Made by a program: the position numbers and the translations under genes | In this document: positions 42,121 through 53,359 of the stretch, piece by piece | How the letters are laid out: each line of letters starts with the position of its first letter | Numbering within the stretch: the stretch's first letter is position 1 | Notes under the pieces: model-generated | The model's input: the letters and a program-made list of their open reading frames with translations, nothing else | Told to the model about the DNA's origin: nothing | Database searches by the model: none | From: Saxidomus purpurata | Lineage: Eukaryota > Mollusca > Bivalvia > Venerida > Veneridae | Direction: 5' to 3' | DNA: 64,000 nt | Assembly: GCA_022818135.1 (NCBI GenBank) | Contig: JAFMSR010000013.1 | Location: 30,850,381 to 30,914,380 of the forward strand

Positions 42121-43400
42121 CAAACTAAAGCCTGTATAGGAACGGGATCAGCTATGACTAGACCAAAAAGTACACGTAGCGGGACCGAGTATACATGTTG
42201 GTATATAAACTTGATTTCACGTGCAGTATGCTACGTTAAAACATGTGCTCAGATATTGTCACTCAGATAAACTAAGTCCGAAAATTTTCAAAAATATATA
42301 TTTTTTTTTTAAAGTTGAAGTGCTTAAGAGTTAAACTTATTTTCGTAAGTTAAGTGCCACTAGGAGGGATACGCGATCAGGATTAAGGATAAAGGATAGG
42401 ATAAGTTACGAGCGGGAAAGACAAGGGTAAAGAAAAGATAAAAGTGGGGTAAGAAAGTTTAAATAGGAAAGCATTTGTCTGGGGCAATAGTTGTTGAAAA
42501 TTAGGTAAAAGATAGCCGGAATACTTAGGTGAACCGACTATCTTTCTTCAAAACAGAATTTAGTAGCTAAGTTAGGAAAAGAGGCTTGATTATTAGAATC
42601 AAGACCCAGTTAGTAAGCGTAGTGTATTTACTAGTAATTCAAATAGATCTAGTAAATCGCTAAAAAGAAAGCTTATTTTTCAGTGGGAAAGAGAAACAAG
42701 GTTTAGCGGGGTTGAAGGTATTTCAAGGGAAAATAAGGGTAAATAGGGAAAAATTAAGAAATATAACAAAAGTTAGTTTGGGGTAGAGCAAACTAAAAGA
42801 CCAGTGGCACGGTCATTTTAGCAAATAGGACATTCATAATAAGCTTTGAATGGAAATTAATGAATAAATAAACAGTGACCAAAATTTGAGAAAGATTACT
42901 GAAGCAGTTTTTAAGATATTAAAGGTTTAAGGGACAAAAGCAGACGGTTTCTTACAATCAAACCCCATCTGTAATTAGCTAATTCCTGCTAATTGTATAC
43001 ATTGTACAAATAGTAATTAGGCCGTGTCAAAATTATTCCCAGTTTGTCCTTATCTGCAATTAGATCTGTAGGGAATTTATATTGTCTATTTTCTATTGAT
43101 TGCTGAGTAAATAAGAGACAATAATTACAAGTTATTTCCAACACCTTGCTAACTTCTATTGTCAAACTTCTCAACTTCAAGGAAAGGTGTGAAATAGGCT
43201 TCAAGTTGGAATGTTAGTGGATATAATAGGGTACCTTTTAGTCTTTGTGTGATACTATAGTAGCTTTTACCACCACAGTCAGTAGAACAATTTAGCTTTA
43301 AGGTCACAATCAATAAGCACTTAATTAAACAAGTTTTTATCAACATAGAAGGAAAATTAAAGACATTTACTAGAAAAATATTTTTTAAGGGGAAAATATT
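42121..43400 (+). other. Probable 5' untranslated part of the LINE
   Basis: Plus-strand purine-rich DNA ('aagataaaagtggggtaaga', 'aagggtaaatagggaaaaat') of the same strand bias as the LINE ORFs. No other feature is seen. The exact 5' end of the element cannot be fixed from one copy. Confidence 0.4.
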
Positions 43401-43490
43401 ACAAGTTGAAATTTAAAAAAAAAAAAAAAAAAAAATCTCAAAATTTAATTTTTTTTTCTAAGTCTCAGGTTCAAAACACACAAATAACAA

Positions 43491-44542
43491 TGAGTGACAC
43501 AAAACAATTAGCTTCAAAGGCAAAAGTCTCTGCAGCTAAAGCAGTCAGGGAGCACAAACGAAAAATAACTGTAGTACGTAGGGCTCAACAGAGCAAAGTA
43601 GTTAGATTAATAGAGCAGGTAGCTGGTGATAATTCACATATGACATCAGACAGTTTTAGTTGGCGTGAACTAATACTCACCCTTCAAGCCATATTACATC
43701 AAAGGGCAGTCCCACCCATGGCTGAAGCTTTGTTTGCTAGGGTAGTGGAACTTAATGCAGGAAAAGAAGCAGCTAGGAAATCAAACAGTGCCAGTATCAA
43801 TAAGAGCACAATCTCTGTAGAAACGCAAAACGCCAGTGCCATCGGCAATAAGTACACCTTGCCCATAGAATCCCAACAAAAAAGTGCCAATGACAATAAG
43901 CGCACTAGGAATACAGAGACTCAAACCACAAGTGCCAATGACAATAAGTGCACAAGGTCCATAGGAACCCAAACAGAAGTGGTAACTAATAATGCATCCA
44001 CACAATATGTTAGTGAGAGTAGAATAGGTAGTACACAAACAAATGAAATAGAGAAGAAATATATAGAAATACAAACATTAACACCCATAGAAATTAATGC
44101 CACCCCCCAAAATGATAGGAAAAATACAAAAACAACATCACCCATACAACTAAAAAATAAATTTCAAATTTTAGAGGAGGGAGGGGAAAAAACTTTGGGA
44201 ATACAAAAAGATACAAAAACTATCCCCACCCCAACCCCCCATACCACACAAAAACAGGCCAAATCACCAAAAGTAGGTAACAAAGAAAAATCGCCAAAAT
44301 GGACAGATATGGTTATAAAAGGGGTTCAAGGGGGGCTTAGCACACATAAACTGTTAGAAATAGAAAAAAATTTAAAACAACAATTCGGGGGGACAAAATT
44401 AAAAACATTGAAAGCAACAAAGGAATTTTATATTTCAAGGCTAGGTCCGATTTTGAAACAAAGATCAAAGATTTTAGGTTTGGAAGACATGAGCTTAAAA
44501 TTGAAAACAAAAAAGCCCCAACCCCCAAAATATCAAACATAA
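43491..44542 (+). pseudogene. LINE ORF1, N-terminal part
   Basis: Starts ATG AGT GAC after a purine- and T-rich leader; the open frame further upstream is only an A-run. The N-terminal ~95 residues are charged and possibly coiled (KAKVSAAKAVREHKRK). A Thr/Asn/Gln-rich region follows with a degenerate repeat of about 17 residues (around 'SANDNKRTRNTETQTTSAND'). The last ~90 residues (KWTDMVIKGVQGGLS...) resemble the start of the RNA-binding part of Jockey/I ORF1 proteins. A stop at 44540-44542 separates it from the zinc-knuckle part, so ORF1 is frame-broken. ORF1 proteins bind element RNA and chaperone nucleic acids. Confidence 0.65.
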
Positions 44543-44679
44543 GTATGGGAGTCCTAGAGGTGCCAAAAAACCAAAGCACCGAACAATTCAAAAATAATCT
44601 CATGAAAAACAACAAAAACATTGCCACTATACGGCAAAAAGAAATCAATAATAAGGGAAAAAGGAAAAAACAAATCAGA

Positions 44680-45410
44680 TCATTTTAACTTTTACTTGTT
44701 CAGAAATGCCAATAGAATTAGTGGGTTCAAAAGAATTAGTTAAACCAACGACATTAAGTATCATAAGATGTAGTAAGTGCCAAGCCCCAGGGCACAAAAC
44801 ACGACAATGTCGAAATAAAACCAAATGCCCGAAATGTACCGGCAACCATGAACTATCAATGTGCCAGGCTCAAATACTTAAATGCATCAATTGTTCGGGT
44901 AATCACTGGGGTTCAAGCAAAACTTGCCCCGTGTACAGAAAATACGTATCAAAGATAAATGATACAAACAATAAGATAACAAAGGAATATGAAACAAAGT
45001 GTGCCAAGATAAAGCACACTCCTCAAGATAAAATACCCCCACCTATTGTCACCCCCACCCCAATTACAACAGAAACCAAAGACAAAACCCAAAAATCTGA
45101 CCCCAAAATTACAACACCCAAAAATATACCTAGTACTAAAGATATAATTAAAGTAAAACAAGAAAGGTGTGCTAACCCCCTACCCTCACCTCATAGAAAA
45201 ATTAAAAGAGAACCTTCTTGGGGAGGGAATTATGGGTACCAACCAAGACACCAGGCAGGCCCAATGTACTACAGATTTCAAGGGGGACTTAACCCAGTAC
45301 CAACACTAAGGAGAATTACTAACACAAATCACCCACACCCACACATTCTCTACCCAGGACCAAATGGACAAATGAAAATACATTGTCCACTAAACTTATG
45401 TAGAACTTAG
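44680..45410 (+). pseudogene. LINE ORF1, C-terminal part with three zinc knuckles
   Basis: In frame from about 44682 (ILTFTCSEMPIELVG), it contains CSKCQAPGHKTRQC, CPKCTGNHELSMC and CINCSGNHWGSSKTC, three successive CCHC knuckles as in Jockey/I ORF1. A Pro/Thr/Lys-rich tail follows and ends at a TAG 44 bases before ORF2. It is in a different frame from 43491-44542; the bases between (44543-44680) read plausibly only with further shifts. Confidence 0.75.
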
Positions 45411-45453
45411 GCTAAAACACCAATAACACAAAACAACTCCGAATAAACCATTA

Positions 45454-47485
45454 ATGGATCACAAAACAGCTGAGGTAATTACTGAGTCCACCAGACCCTG
45501 CCTCAGCATCATTTCATGGAATATTCGGGGTATGAGATCAGAATCGTACACTAAATGTAATGAATTACAAAATTTTCTCATAGATCAAAAAAAACCAATA
45601 GATGTTATTTGTCTACAGGAAACCCATTTGGCAGAAAAACATAATCCTTTCAAATTCAAGGATTACCAAAAACCCGTAATGTTTCATAACAAAGAAACCC
45701 CCACCTCAGGAGGGTTATGCATATATGTCCGCAACGGTCTATCATACATAACCAAAAATACTGATTACAATAATGTTAATCAAAATATTGCAATAGAAAT
45801 CATTGGCAAAGATAATAACATTTCGATTTATAATTACTATACAAATAGCAAAGAAAACAACAACATTAATGTTTTTAGGAATACCTTCAAAAATTTAGGA
45901 CAGTCAAATGTAATAGTAGGAGACTTCAATTTAAAACATCCACTTTGGAACCCCGAAAATGACTTTAGGCGCGATGCTGGGGCAGAGGATCTGATAGACT
46001 TTATGAACGAGTCAGATCTAAATTGCATAAACGATGGTCAATGCACCCGCCTCGCCGAGCAGGCAAACCACACAGATTCAGCCCTGGATCTGTCTATAGT
46101 CTCCGCAGGTCTGCACCCTAGGGCAACGTTCCTTGTAGTCGACAACAGCTTCAATAGTGATCATCTTCCAATAATCACAATAATAGAAACTCCAATAAGA
46201 TTTGAAAATGTAATGATAACTGAAAAATGGCTGATAGACAAGGCATCCACTGCCCAGTGGATGGAATTTCATCATTTATGCATGGTAGAATTAAATTACA
46301 AGATTAAGAATCAAACAATAGAGGAAAATTTCAAAGAATTTCTAGATAAACTTAATGGTATTTTAGAAAAAACAATTCCAAAATCTAAACCCAAAAATAT
46401 CAAAACTAGAATCAAGAAAGTATGGTGGACACAAGAATGCCACGAAGCCATAAGAAGCAGAGAAATTAGACGTAAAATTCATAAAAGGGAAAAAACTCCC
46501 ATAACTCTCATTTTATTCAAAATGGCCCGAGCAAGAGCAGTAAGAGTAGTTAAAAAGGCAAAGCAGGACAGTTGGCGCAAATTCTGCTCAACTATCACAT
46601 GTAATACATCATCTAAGGAAGTTTGGAATTTTGTAAATAAAGTTAAAGGCAGTGTACCAAAGAGCAATCCAGTCTTTAAGATAGGCCAACAAAATATTAC
46701 GGAACCAAAAGAAAAAGCTAACGCATTAGTCAAACAATATGCCGAAGCTAGCAGTAATAAAGGGTACACTAGAGAATTTTTATTACACAAAAGGAATATA
46801 AACAGAGCAGTAAATGAACATATCAATGATAGGAACAATGATAACTCACAAGAATATAACCAAGAATTTACTATATTTGAATTTAATAAAGCTTTGTCGA
46901 ACTGCAAGGACGGTGCACCGGGAGAAGACCTGATTCATTACAAAATACTCAAAAAATTACCACAGGAAAGCAGGAATACACTTCTTCAAATCTTTAACCA
47001 ATCATGGGTAGAGGGCACCACGCCAGAAAGCTGGAATCATGCAGTTATCATACCATTACTAAAACCTAATAAAGACAAAAATGAACCTGCTTCTTATAGA
47101 CCGATTTCTTTAACTTCAACATTTACAAAACTAATGCAAAAAATGATTAAACCGAGACTGTGCACATATTTAGAAAAGAACAATCTTATGTCCAAATACC
47201 AGTCCGGATGCAGGTCGCATCACTCATGCGACGATAACATCACTAGATTAGAGTCCGATTGCAAGAAAGCACAGGCAGAACATAAATATCTTATAGCTAT
47301 ATTTTTAGATCTGAGTAATGCATTTGATAAAATGTGGAACGGAGGAGCACTCATGCAACTCCTAAATTCTGGCATACAAGGGCGCATGATTAAATGGTTA
47401 AGGTGCTTTTTACAAAACAGACAGATTAAGGTAAAATATAATGGAGCTCTCTCAGAGGTAGTGGAAACAGTGAATGGATGCCCCC
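45454..47485 (+). pseudogene. LINE ORF2, endonuclease and first part of reverse transcriptase
   Basis: The endonuclease shows 'SIISWNIRGMRSE' (about residue 18), CLQETHL (about residue 53), GDFNLKHPLW (about 156) and SDHLPI (about 238), the Asn, Glu, Asp and His landmarks of the exonuclease-endonuclease-phosphatase fold. RT follows: PASYRPISLTSTFTKL (about 548) and FLDLSNAFDKMW with the motif-A Asp (about 619). The frame fails at the C6 run at 47480-47485, just inside the N-G-C-P-Q-G motif, and then ends at 47548-47550. With one C fewer in that run the frame would continue into the next entry. Confidence 0.88.
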
Positions 47486-49363
47486 CAGGGAGCGGTATTG
47501 TCTCCCATAATTTTCAGTTTAATGATGAATACTTTCGAAGAACAAATTAAAAACCTTAATACGCAACACCCAACTATAAATGCTCAAATATCCCAATTTG
47601 TGGATGATTCAGCAACATGGCTAACCTCAAACAGTCCGGTGCAGGCAGTGAAAAAAGCCCAAACTGTTTTGAACGAAATAGAAAAATGGAGCAATTCATG
47701 GGGATTCATCATTAACCCGACTAAAACTCAAGTTTTATTAATACACAGACAGGCCGTAAAACCTCCGGAAAGAGCCACCAACTTTCCGAAATTAACATTA
47801 TGTGGAACGAACCTCACATATAATGAGCATGCAAAATTTCTAGGGATGTATTTTGACAAAACCTTATCATGGAAAATGCACGTAGAATACATGTCGAAAA
47901 GATGTCTTAGAGACTTAAATATCATAAGAGCAGTAAAAGGGAAATCGTGGGGCACAGACAAAAAATGCCTTCTGAATATCTATAAGGCCCTCATCTTAAG
48001 CAAAATCAACTATGGCAGCATAGTTTATGCCTCCGCTAAAGATTCACAACTAAAAACAGTTCAAAGACTACAAAACAGGGCACTAAAAACCATTATAGGA
48101 TGTCCGAGGCACACCCCCACCCTCCCTCTACATACCGAGACTGCCATGATTCCACTGCCTCTGCAAAGAGAACTTCAAGCTCTAAAATACTGGGCCAGAA
48201 GCTCCAGACTGGGCCAGAACTTACCAATCAACGATGAAATTTGTGACCAACCAGCATATTTTTATAAGACAAAGAGTAATAAAAATTTAAAGAAACCTTA
48301 TTCACAAAGCATTAGGACATTAATCACAGAATACGGCCTAAGCGAAACCCAAATTCAAGAACCGTGCTACGAACAACTCATCAATATTGAAATGCCTGAG
48401 ATTAACCTAGATTTAGTAGGGAAAATTAACAAAGCAGAAGATAATGAAAGAAACAAAATTATTGCAAATTTAAACATTATTAGACACTTTAGAGACTTTA
48501 CTCAAATTTATACAGATGGTAGTAAAGACCCGTCCAAACAAATAGCAGGGGCGGGTATAGTAGTTATAGCAGAAGACGGCACAATTCTACATAACAAGAG
48601 TCTGAAGCTTAACCATCAAACTTCAATATTTACATGTGAATTAGCAGCAATAGATTATGCAATAACTTATTGCAAAGAAAACTATATTTCAAAAGCAGTC
48701 ATTATTAGCGATAGTCTGAGTTCTTTATTAGCAATAAAATCAGGTCAGTCTCATAGGCAAGAAATGATTTACAGTATTTTAAAGTCCGTTACAGCCATAA
48801 AGCATAGAGGGGACGAAATTCAATTAATGTGGGTACCGAGTCATGTGGGCATAAACGGAAATGAATTAGCAGACGACAAAGCAAAATACGGCAGCACTTC
48901 CGGTACAGAAATTCATATTAAGCTCAGCGTACCGGAAGTCTACAGCATCATAAAAGATAAAGTAAAACAAAAATATCTACAGCAATGGGAAACTTACTGC
49001 TCAACACATAACATAGAAATTAATATTAAACCGCCTAGCAAATTACAAACGTACCATCATGATAGAAAGATAGACACAATGTATACTAGACTTAAACTAA
49101 AAAGTAGCTATCTTAAAGGGGACCGATACATAGAAGACAAAAACTGCCAACACTGTAACGAAATAGAAAATTTTGGCCATCTAATGTTTCACTGCCCATT
49201 ATATTCGGAAGAAAGGAAAATATTTGAAACAAAACTTTTGAAATTAGAACTAATAACTATTACGGAAAAAACTCTGTTAGATCCACCAAAAGAAATAGCA
49301 CAAGATATTCGCCTGGCCGTATTCGAATTTATCAAAAATATAGGATACAATGAAAAAATATAG
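47474..49363 (+). pseudogene. LINE ORF2, rest of reverse transcriptase and RNase H
   Basis: Begins in the shifted frame with PQGAVLSPIIFSLMMN (RT motif B) and QFVDDSATW (motif C, FVDD). RNase H residues follow: IYTDGSKDP (about residue 342), CELAAIDYA (about 385), ISDSLSSLLA (about 407) and VPSHVGINGNELADDKAK (about 450), a complete D-E-D-D set. Near the end CQHC...HLMFHC (about 590) is the C-terminal zinc-like motif of this LINE group. Length and motif integrity suggest recent insertion. The ATG at 47474 is not a real start. Confidence 0.88.
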
Positions 49364-51160
49364 ATTAGGACCGATTACATAATGGACTGCTCGGCAAAAC
49401 ACCAGAACAAACATACACACTACTGAAAACACAAACGTCATAGGTGACTTTTACGGAGTGTTAATGCCGCCCGGCAATCACTCGAACCCACACACCCACA
49501 CGGTCGTACCAAAAGACCAAGGGGAAGTATGATGTAGTACACGGACTGCGCAAGTGTAGATCGACTAAAAACCGTATCTTACCCTTTATTTGGGACTCCC
49601 ACCTTAACGAAATAATGCGTAACTCGCAATGGGGGAAAAACGGTACTTGGACTCTGCAGGAGCATGGTGCGCGGAATGCATGGTGCTAGCCCTGAGCTCT
49701 AGGACCCTATATACAGAACACAGCACACAACTCACACAACTCTATATTTGATAAAAGTACATAGGGGTAGATATGGCAAGTCTATTATAGATTGTAGATA
49801 TGTTATTTCGTAGATTAGATTAGAATAGGCAAGCCAGTATCGCATTTTAGTGACATAAAACAAATATTTCCACACTAAGAAACCCCTAACACACTCTCTG
49901 TAAACCAGGGGTGTCCTGTAATTTACCTTTAAGTAGTTTAGTATACTTTATTATACATGTATATATGTTAACAAGAATGAGCTTCCGGTACAGAAAGGTC
50001 AAGGACATCAAACCCTCACCTCAGGTGAATCTTTGAGACAAAACACATATCTAAAACACTGAATTCATATACCTCCGGACAACATGAAAATTTTATAACA
50101 AAAAACTTTAGAACTAGATAAGGGCTACCCAACACCCTAGCCATAACTATAAAGCACAATTTAGTAAAGATTTGAAATGAAAATAGAAAAGATTGAAAAC
50201 ATTAGACAATTTTATTACAGATAATTTATTCCGCGATTTTCCAAAATTTTGTAGCATAAAAGACAATTTATAAAGGATACAAAACATTGACAGTTTATAT
50301 TTCGACCAAATTATATTTAGAATAACAAGGACCAAAGATATAACACAAAAAACCGTAAGAAAAAAGCTTTATTTAAACAAAATCGACAAAAAATCCTTTT
50401 TTCTCTATCTAAATATATAAAAAAACACATGTATAGAATAATTACTACAAATACTTACCACGTGACAAACCCGGTATAAAGCCTGTCTTGACATGTGACG
50501 GAAGCTCAGTAGATTAGATAGTTATTAGTCATTTTATAGAAATATGTGAAATTAACAAATTTTTACTTTTCAGCGGTTCTAGTGTCTGAGTAAGAAATTT
50601 GATACCTACATAGGAAAAAGTAGTGTCTGTGGCGACATACCATTATAACCCACGCATAAACAAACCCCTGGTGATTACAAAAACAAACATACAACTAATA
50701 AATGTCCAAAATAATCACCAGGACAATGACTGGAAAAACGTAGAAAATAAAAATAATCACAATTAATGACTGCTTAAACAAGAAAATGCATACTTAATGC
50801 CCATATAAAAAGTCATAACTAACCAAAAACAGTGATTGATCCTATAACTAGATACCCCAGACATTGCAGAAAATGCATAAAACACTACTAATTTCCTAAA
50901 TGGAAGCAGTAATCTACTGTCAAAAAATAGCCGGATCCAAAAAAGCCAAACGCGCACCTGTTATAACTCCATCCGGTTCGTGCGCACTAAAAGTCGCAGT
51001 AGGTCACCCAAAACCAACAAGTAGGTCAGGTCAAGTAGTACGAACAGCAATGTTAATCTTGAAAAGCATATCTAACTTTCGCAATTATATTTTCGAACCA
51101 ATAAAGATGTGTAATATAAGATCAAAACTACATTAAGAACAATCTTACTCAGGCACGAAA
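49364..51160 (+). other. Possible 3' untranslated part of the LINE and flank; no gene seen
   Basis: Continues the A/C-rich strand bias; the bases around 50460-50580 ('acatgtgacggaagctcagt') look different and may be flank. No clear poly(A) or short-repeat tail marks the end. Confidence 0.4.
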
Positions 51161-52257
51161 AACCCAATCACTCACAACAAAGAAGATGTGAAAAGTACTG
51201 GTTAGTCAACCAGGATCAGGAATAGTAGTTCACCAGCATCTGTCCGAGGACCGAATCGCCGATCATGCAAATCATGATCTACACTTACTTCTTTTATTAT
51301 TTATAAGTAAAAAATAAAACAGATTAACAGATTAAAATTAAAATTTCCTTCTGAAACAATTAAAAAGAATTTCTCACCCAAATTCCACAAAATTTGAATA
51401 AAATTTCTATTTTACGAACTCATGATCTACAGCAACATTCATATATTTAAAGAAAATTTTTGGCATTTTATCTAATTTATGATACAAATGATTCAAATAA
51501 TTACATTAATGACTGTGCTTTTTCAACAGTAGTAGACCGAACTGGCGGCCATTAGCACCCTGCTGATTGGTTAATCATTTTTGTCTCTCCTGGCTCCGAT
51601 TTTTGCTTCTAGCTCCGGTAGTAAACAACCAACTAGTACAAGTCTCTTTATAATTTTCTATTGTACACCATTATAATTAAAGAAGTAAAGTTAACAAGTA
51701 GCCTGTGCGGTTGCTGGCTTATTTGGGTTTTAAGGGGTTTTTATATTTTCAAAATTTCAGAGTAGAAACATAAGTCAAACTTTCATGCATACTTTTTAAC
51801 TTGTTCAAATAAGTAAAACCATCTTTTCGGACAACATTTTATTCTATCATTCAGGACAATTAAATTTTTTATCATCACAAAAAGCTAAGCAAAATAAAAA
51901 TAGGACAACACTTTATTAAAGGGGATTTTTACTTTACAAAACAAACACATATAACATCTAGTATCAAAATTTTCTAAAAACTGTTAGGCTACCACGATCC
52001 AGACATACAAACTAGGTCAATCACACTTAGATCTCATTGGTCGCCGTGATTGGCCTACTATTTGGTAACCAATCAAATACAAACTTTGGATATACTGGCT
52101 GGAAATTGCAGTCAGGTAAATTTCTCCTATTTTCTGGCTTCAAAATTTTATTTTTTAGGCATGACGGGAGACATGCCGGGGTCTCATCCAAATATCAAGC
52201 TAACATAAGTGCTCTTTTGGACGGACCTTGATAAAATTCTCATCAAATCAAATCAAA
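51161..52257. other. Intergenic, CCAAT-rich patch; no gene seen
   Basis: At 52035-52080 there are three CCAAT/ATTGG pentamers ('tcattggtcgccgtgattgg', 'ggtaaccaatcaaat'), which may belong to the promoter of the retroelement fragment that follows. A 5' LTR may lie here but I cannot delimit it. Confidence 0.35.
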
Positions 52258-52318
52258 TTTCTAGCACAGTATTTGATTTGACACGTCTGTCTTTGTTTGA
52301 ATTGTAGAAAAATATTTT
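52258..52318 (+). repeat. 61-bp direct repeat, left copy
   Basis: 'tttctagcacagtatttgat' to 'ttgtagaaaaatatttt', identical to 53298-53358. It brackets the gag-like ORF. Confidence 0.92.
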
Positions 52319-52502
52319 TTTTCGCGGTCTTCTCTGTGGCCGTTTTTTCTGATTTCAACTTTTTTCAGTGCGTTATTATGACATTTCATAACTGGATATT
52401 TATCAGCTGTTGAGTTTCCGCTGAGACTTTTGAGTGTCATTTGCACTGTGGAGTAACGTTGTTTATTCTTGTTTCTTGGTTGTGTTAACTTTTTCAACCA
52501 GT

Positions 52503-53347
52503 ATGGCTGACAGGAAGTCAGAACGTTCAAAAGCTAGAACTGTGGATTATAAACTCATGAATGAGTGTGGTTTATCTGCAGCGGCAGAATCCAGTGACCC
52601 CGTGGGGGACCTCACGTCTCACATAGATATTTCTACGTCGACACCGAACAAGTGTCTGGTTGAGTCAGATCAAGGTATTTCTTCCGTGTCAGAGAAGAAC
52701 AGAGGTTGCAGGATTTAGATAAGGAACAACGACGGTTACAAGATCGTAAGGAGCTTGAACTTTTGCGAAAGCAAGTTAAAGAAAGGGAAGAACATATACA
52801 GAAATTAGAGCAGTCACTAAAATCTGACGTTGTGGGGGTTCCGGATGCAGCAGGTATTTCGGACAGTAAATTCATTGGTACAACTACAAGTGATGTTTCC
52901 AACAAGGATACAAAGAAGGACAAGCGCACTAAAACACGTTTAGCTGCCAGCTTCAGCCAACCATTGATGCCCCATGCCTCTACTTCATCTGGTGATGGAT
53001 CAGTGAAATCAGGTATGAACATTTTGACATTGAATTCCCTGCGGCAGTTACCAGGCTTAAAAAAGCAGGCAAAGAAAGAACTGGCCAAATTAGGTCTTGT
53101 AGACTCCTCTTCAGACACTACTAGCTCAGACTCTGATACAGATAGTTCGAGTTCTGATTCCACTACAGAAGACGATTCAGATAAGGACTCAAGTTCCAAG
53201 AAAAAGATTTCTAAAAAACACAAAAAGCATAGAAAGCATAAGGTGAAATCTGGTATAACTTCCAAATCTTCAGATTCTGTCAAAAGTTTTCGCGGTTTTT
53301 CTAGCACAGTATTTGATTTGACACGTCTGTCTTTGTTTGAATTGTAG
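52503..53347 (+). pseudogene. Gag-like retroelement fragment (Ty3/Gypsy-type), frameshifted
   Basis: ATG GCT GAC at 52503 opens a frame MADRKSERSKARTVDYK, continuing to a TAG at 52716-52718. From about 52685 another frame carries on: EEQRLQDLDKEQRRLQDRK, a Glu/Lys/Arg-rich coiled coil, then LPGLKKQAKKELAKLGL, a Ser/Asp-rich acidic stretch, a Lys/His-basic stretch (KKISKKHKKHRKHKVK) and SGITSKSSDSVK. In gag proteins of invertebrate Gypsy-like elements an S-G-I-x-x-K-x-S-D-x-V-K segment leads into a longer capsid domain. Here it is cut, and the last ~17 codons come from the 61-bp repeat. Protease, RT and integrase are absent. A host coiled-coil gene is a less likely alternative. Confidence 0.55.
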
Positions 53348-53358
53348 AAAAATATTTT
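53298..53358 (+). repeat. 61-bp direct repeat, right copy
   Basis: Identical to 52258-52318. Preceded by 'tttcgcggttt', which also stands before the same 'tttctagcacagt' at 42104-42116 upstream of the LINE. Confidence 0.92.
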
Positions 53359-53359
53359 G

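Larger units (their letters stand above)
43401..49363 (+). mobile_element. Nearly complete LINE with RNase H (I/Jockey-type)
   Basis: Order: ORF1 with three CCHC zinc knuckles, then ORF2 with apurinic endonuclease, reverse transcriptase, RNase H and a C-terminal CCHC-like motif. The element moves by target-primed reverse transcription. RNase H after the RT domain and CCHC knuckles in ORF1 point to the I superfamily or relatives. At least one frameshift lies in ORF1 and one in ORF2. The plus strand is A- and C-rich throughout and on to about 51.1 kb, so the 3' untranslated part may be long. Target-site duplications were not identified. Confidence 0.88.

Noticed and set aside
46479..46907. 142-codon minus-strand ORF and similar ones within 43.6-48 kb
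   Set aside because: Antisense shadows of the LINE ORFs, Leu/Phe-rich because the sense strand is A-rich.
52633..53307. 224-codon minus-strand ORF
   Set aside because: Antisense shadow of the Ser/Asp- and Lys-rich gag-like frame.
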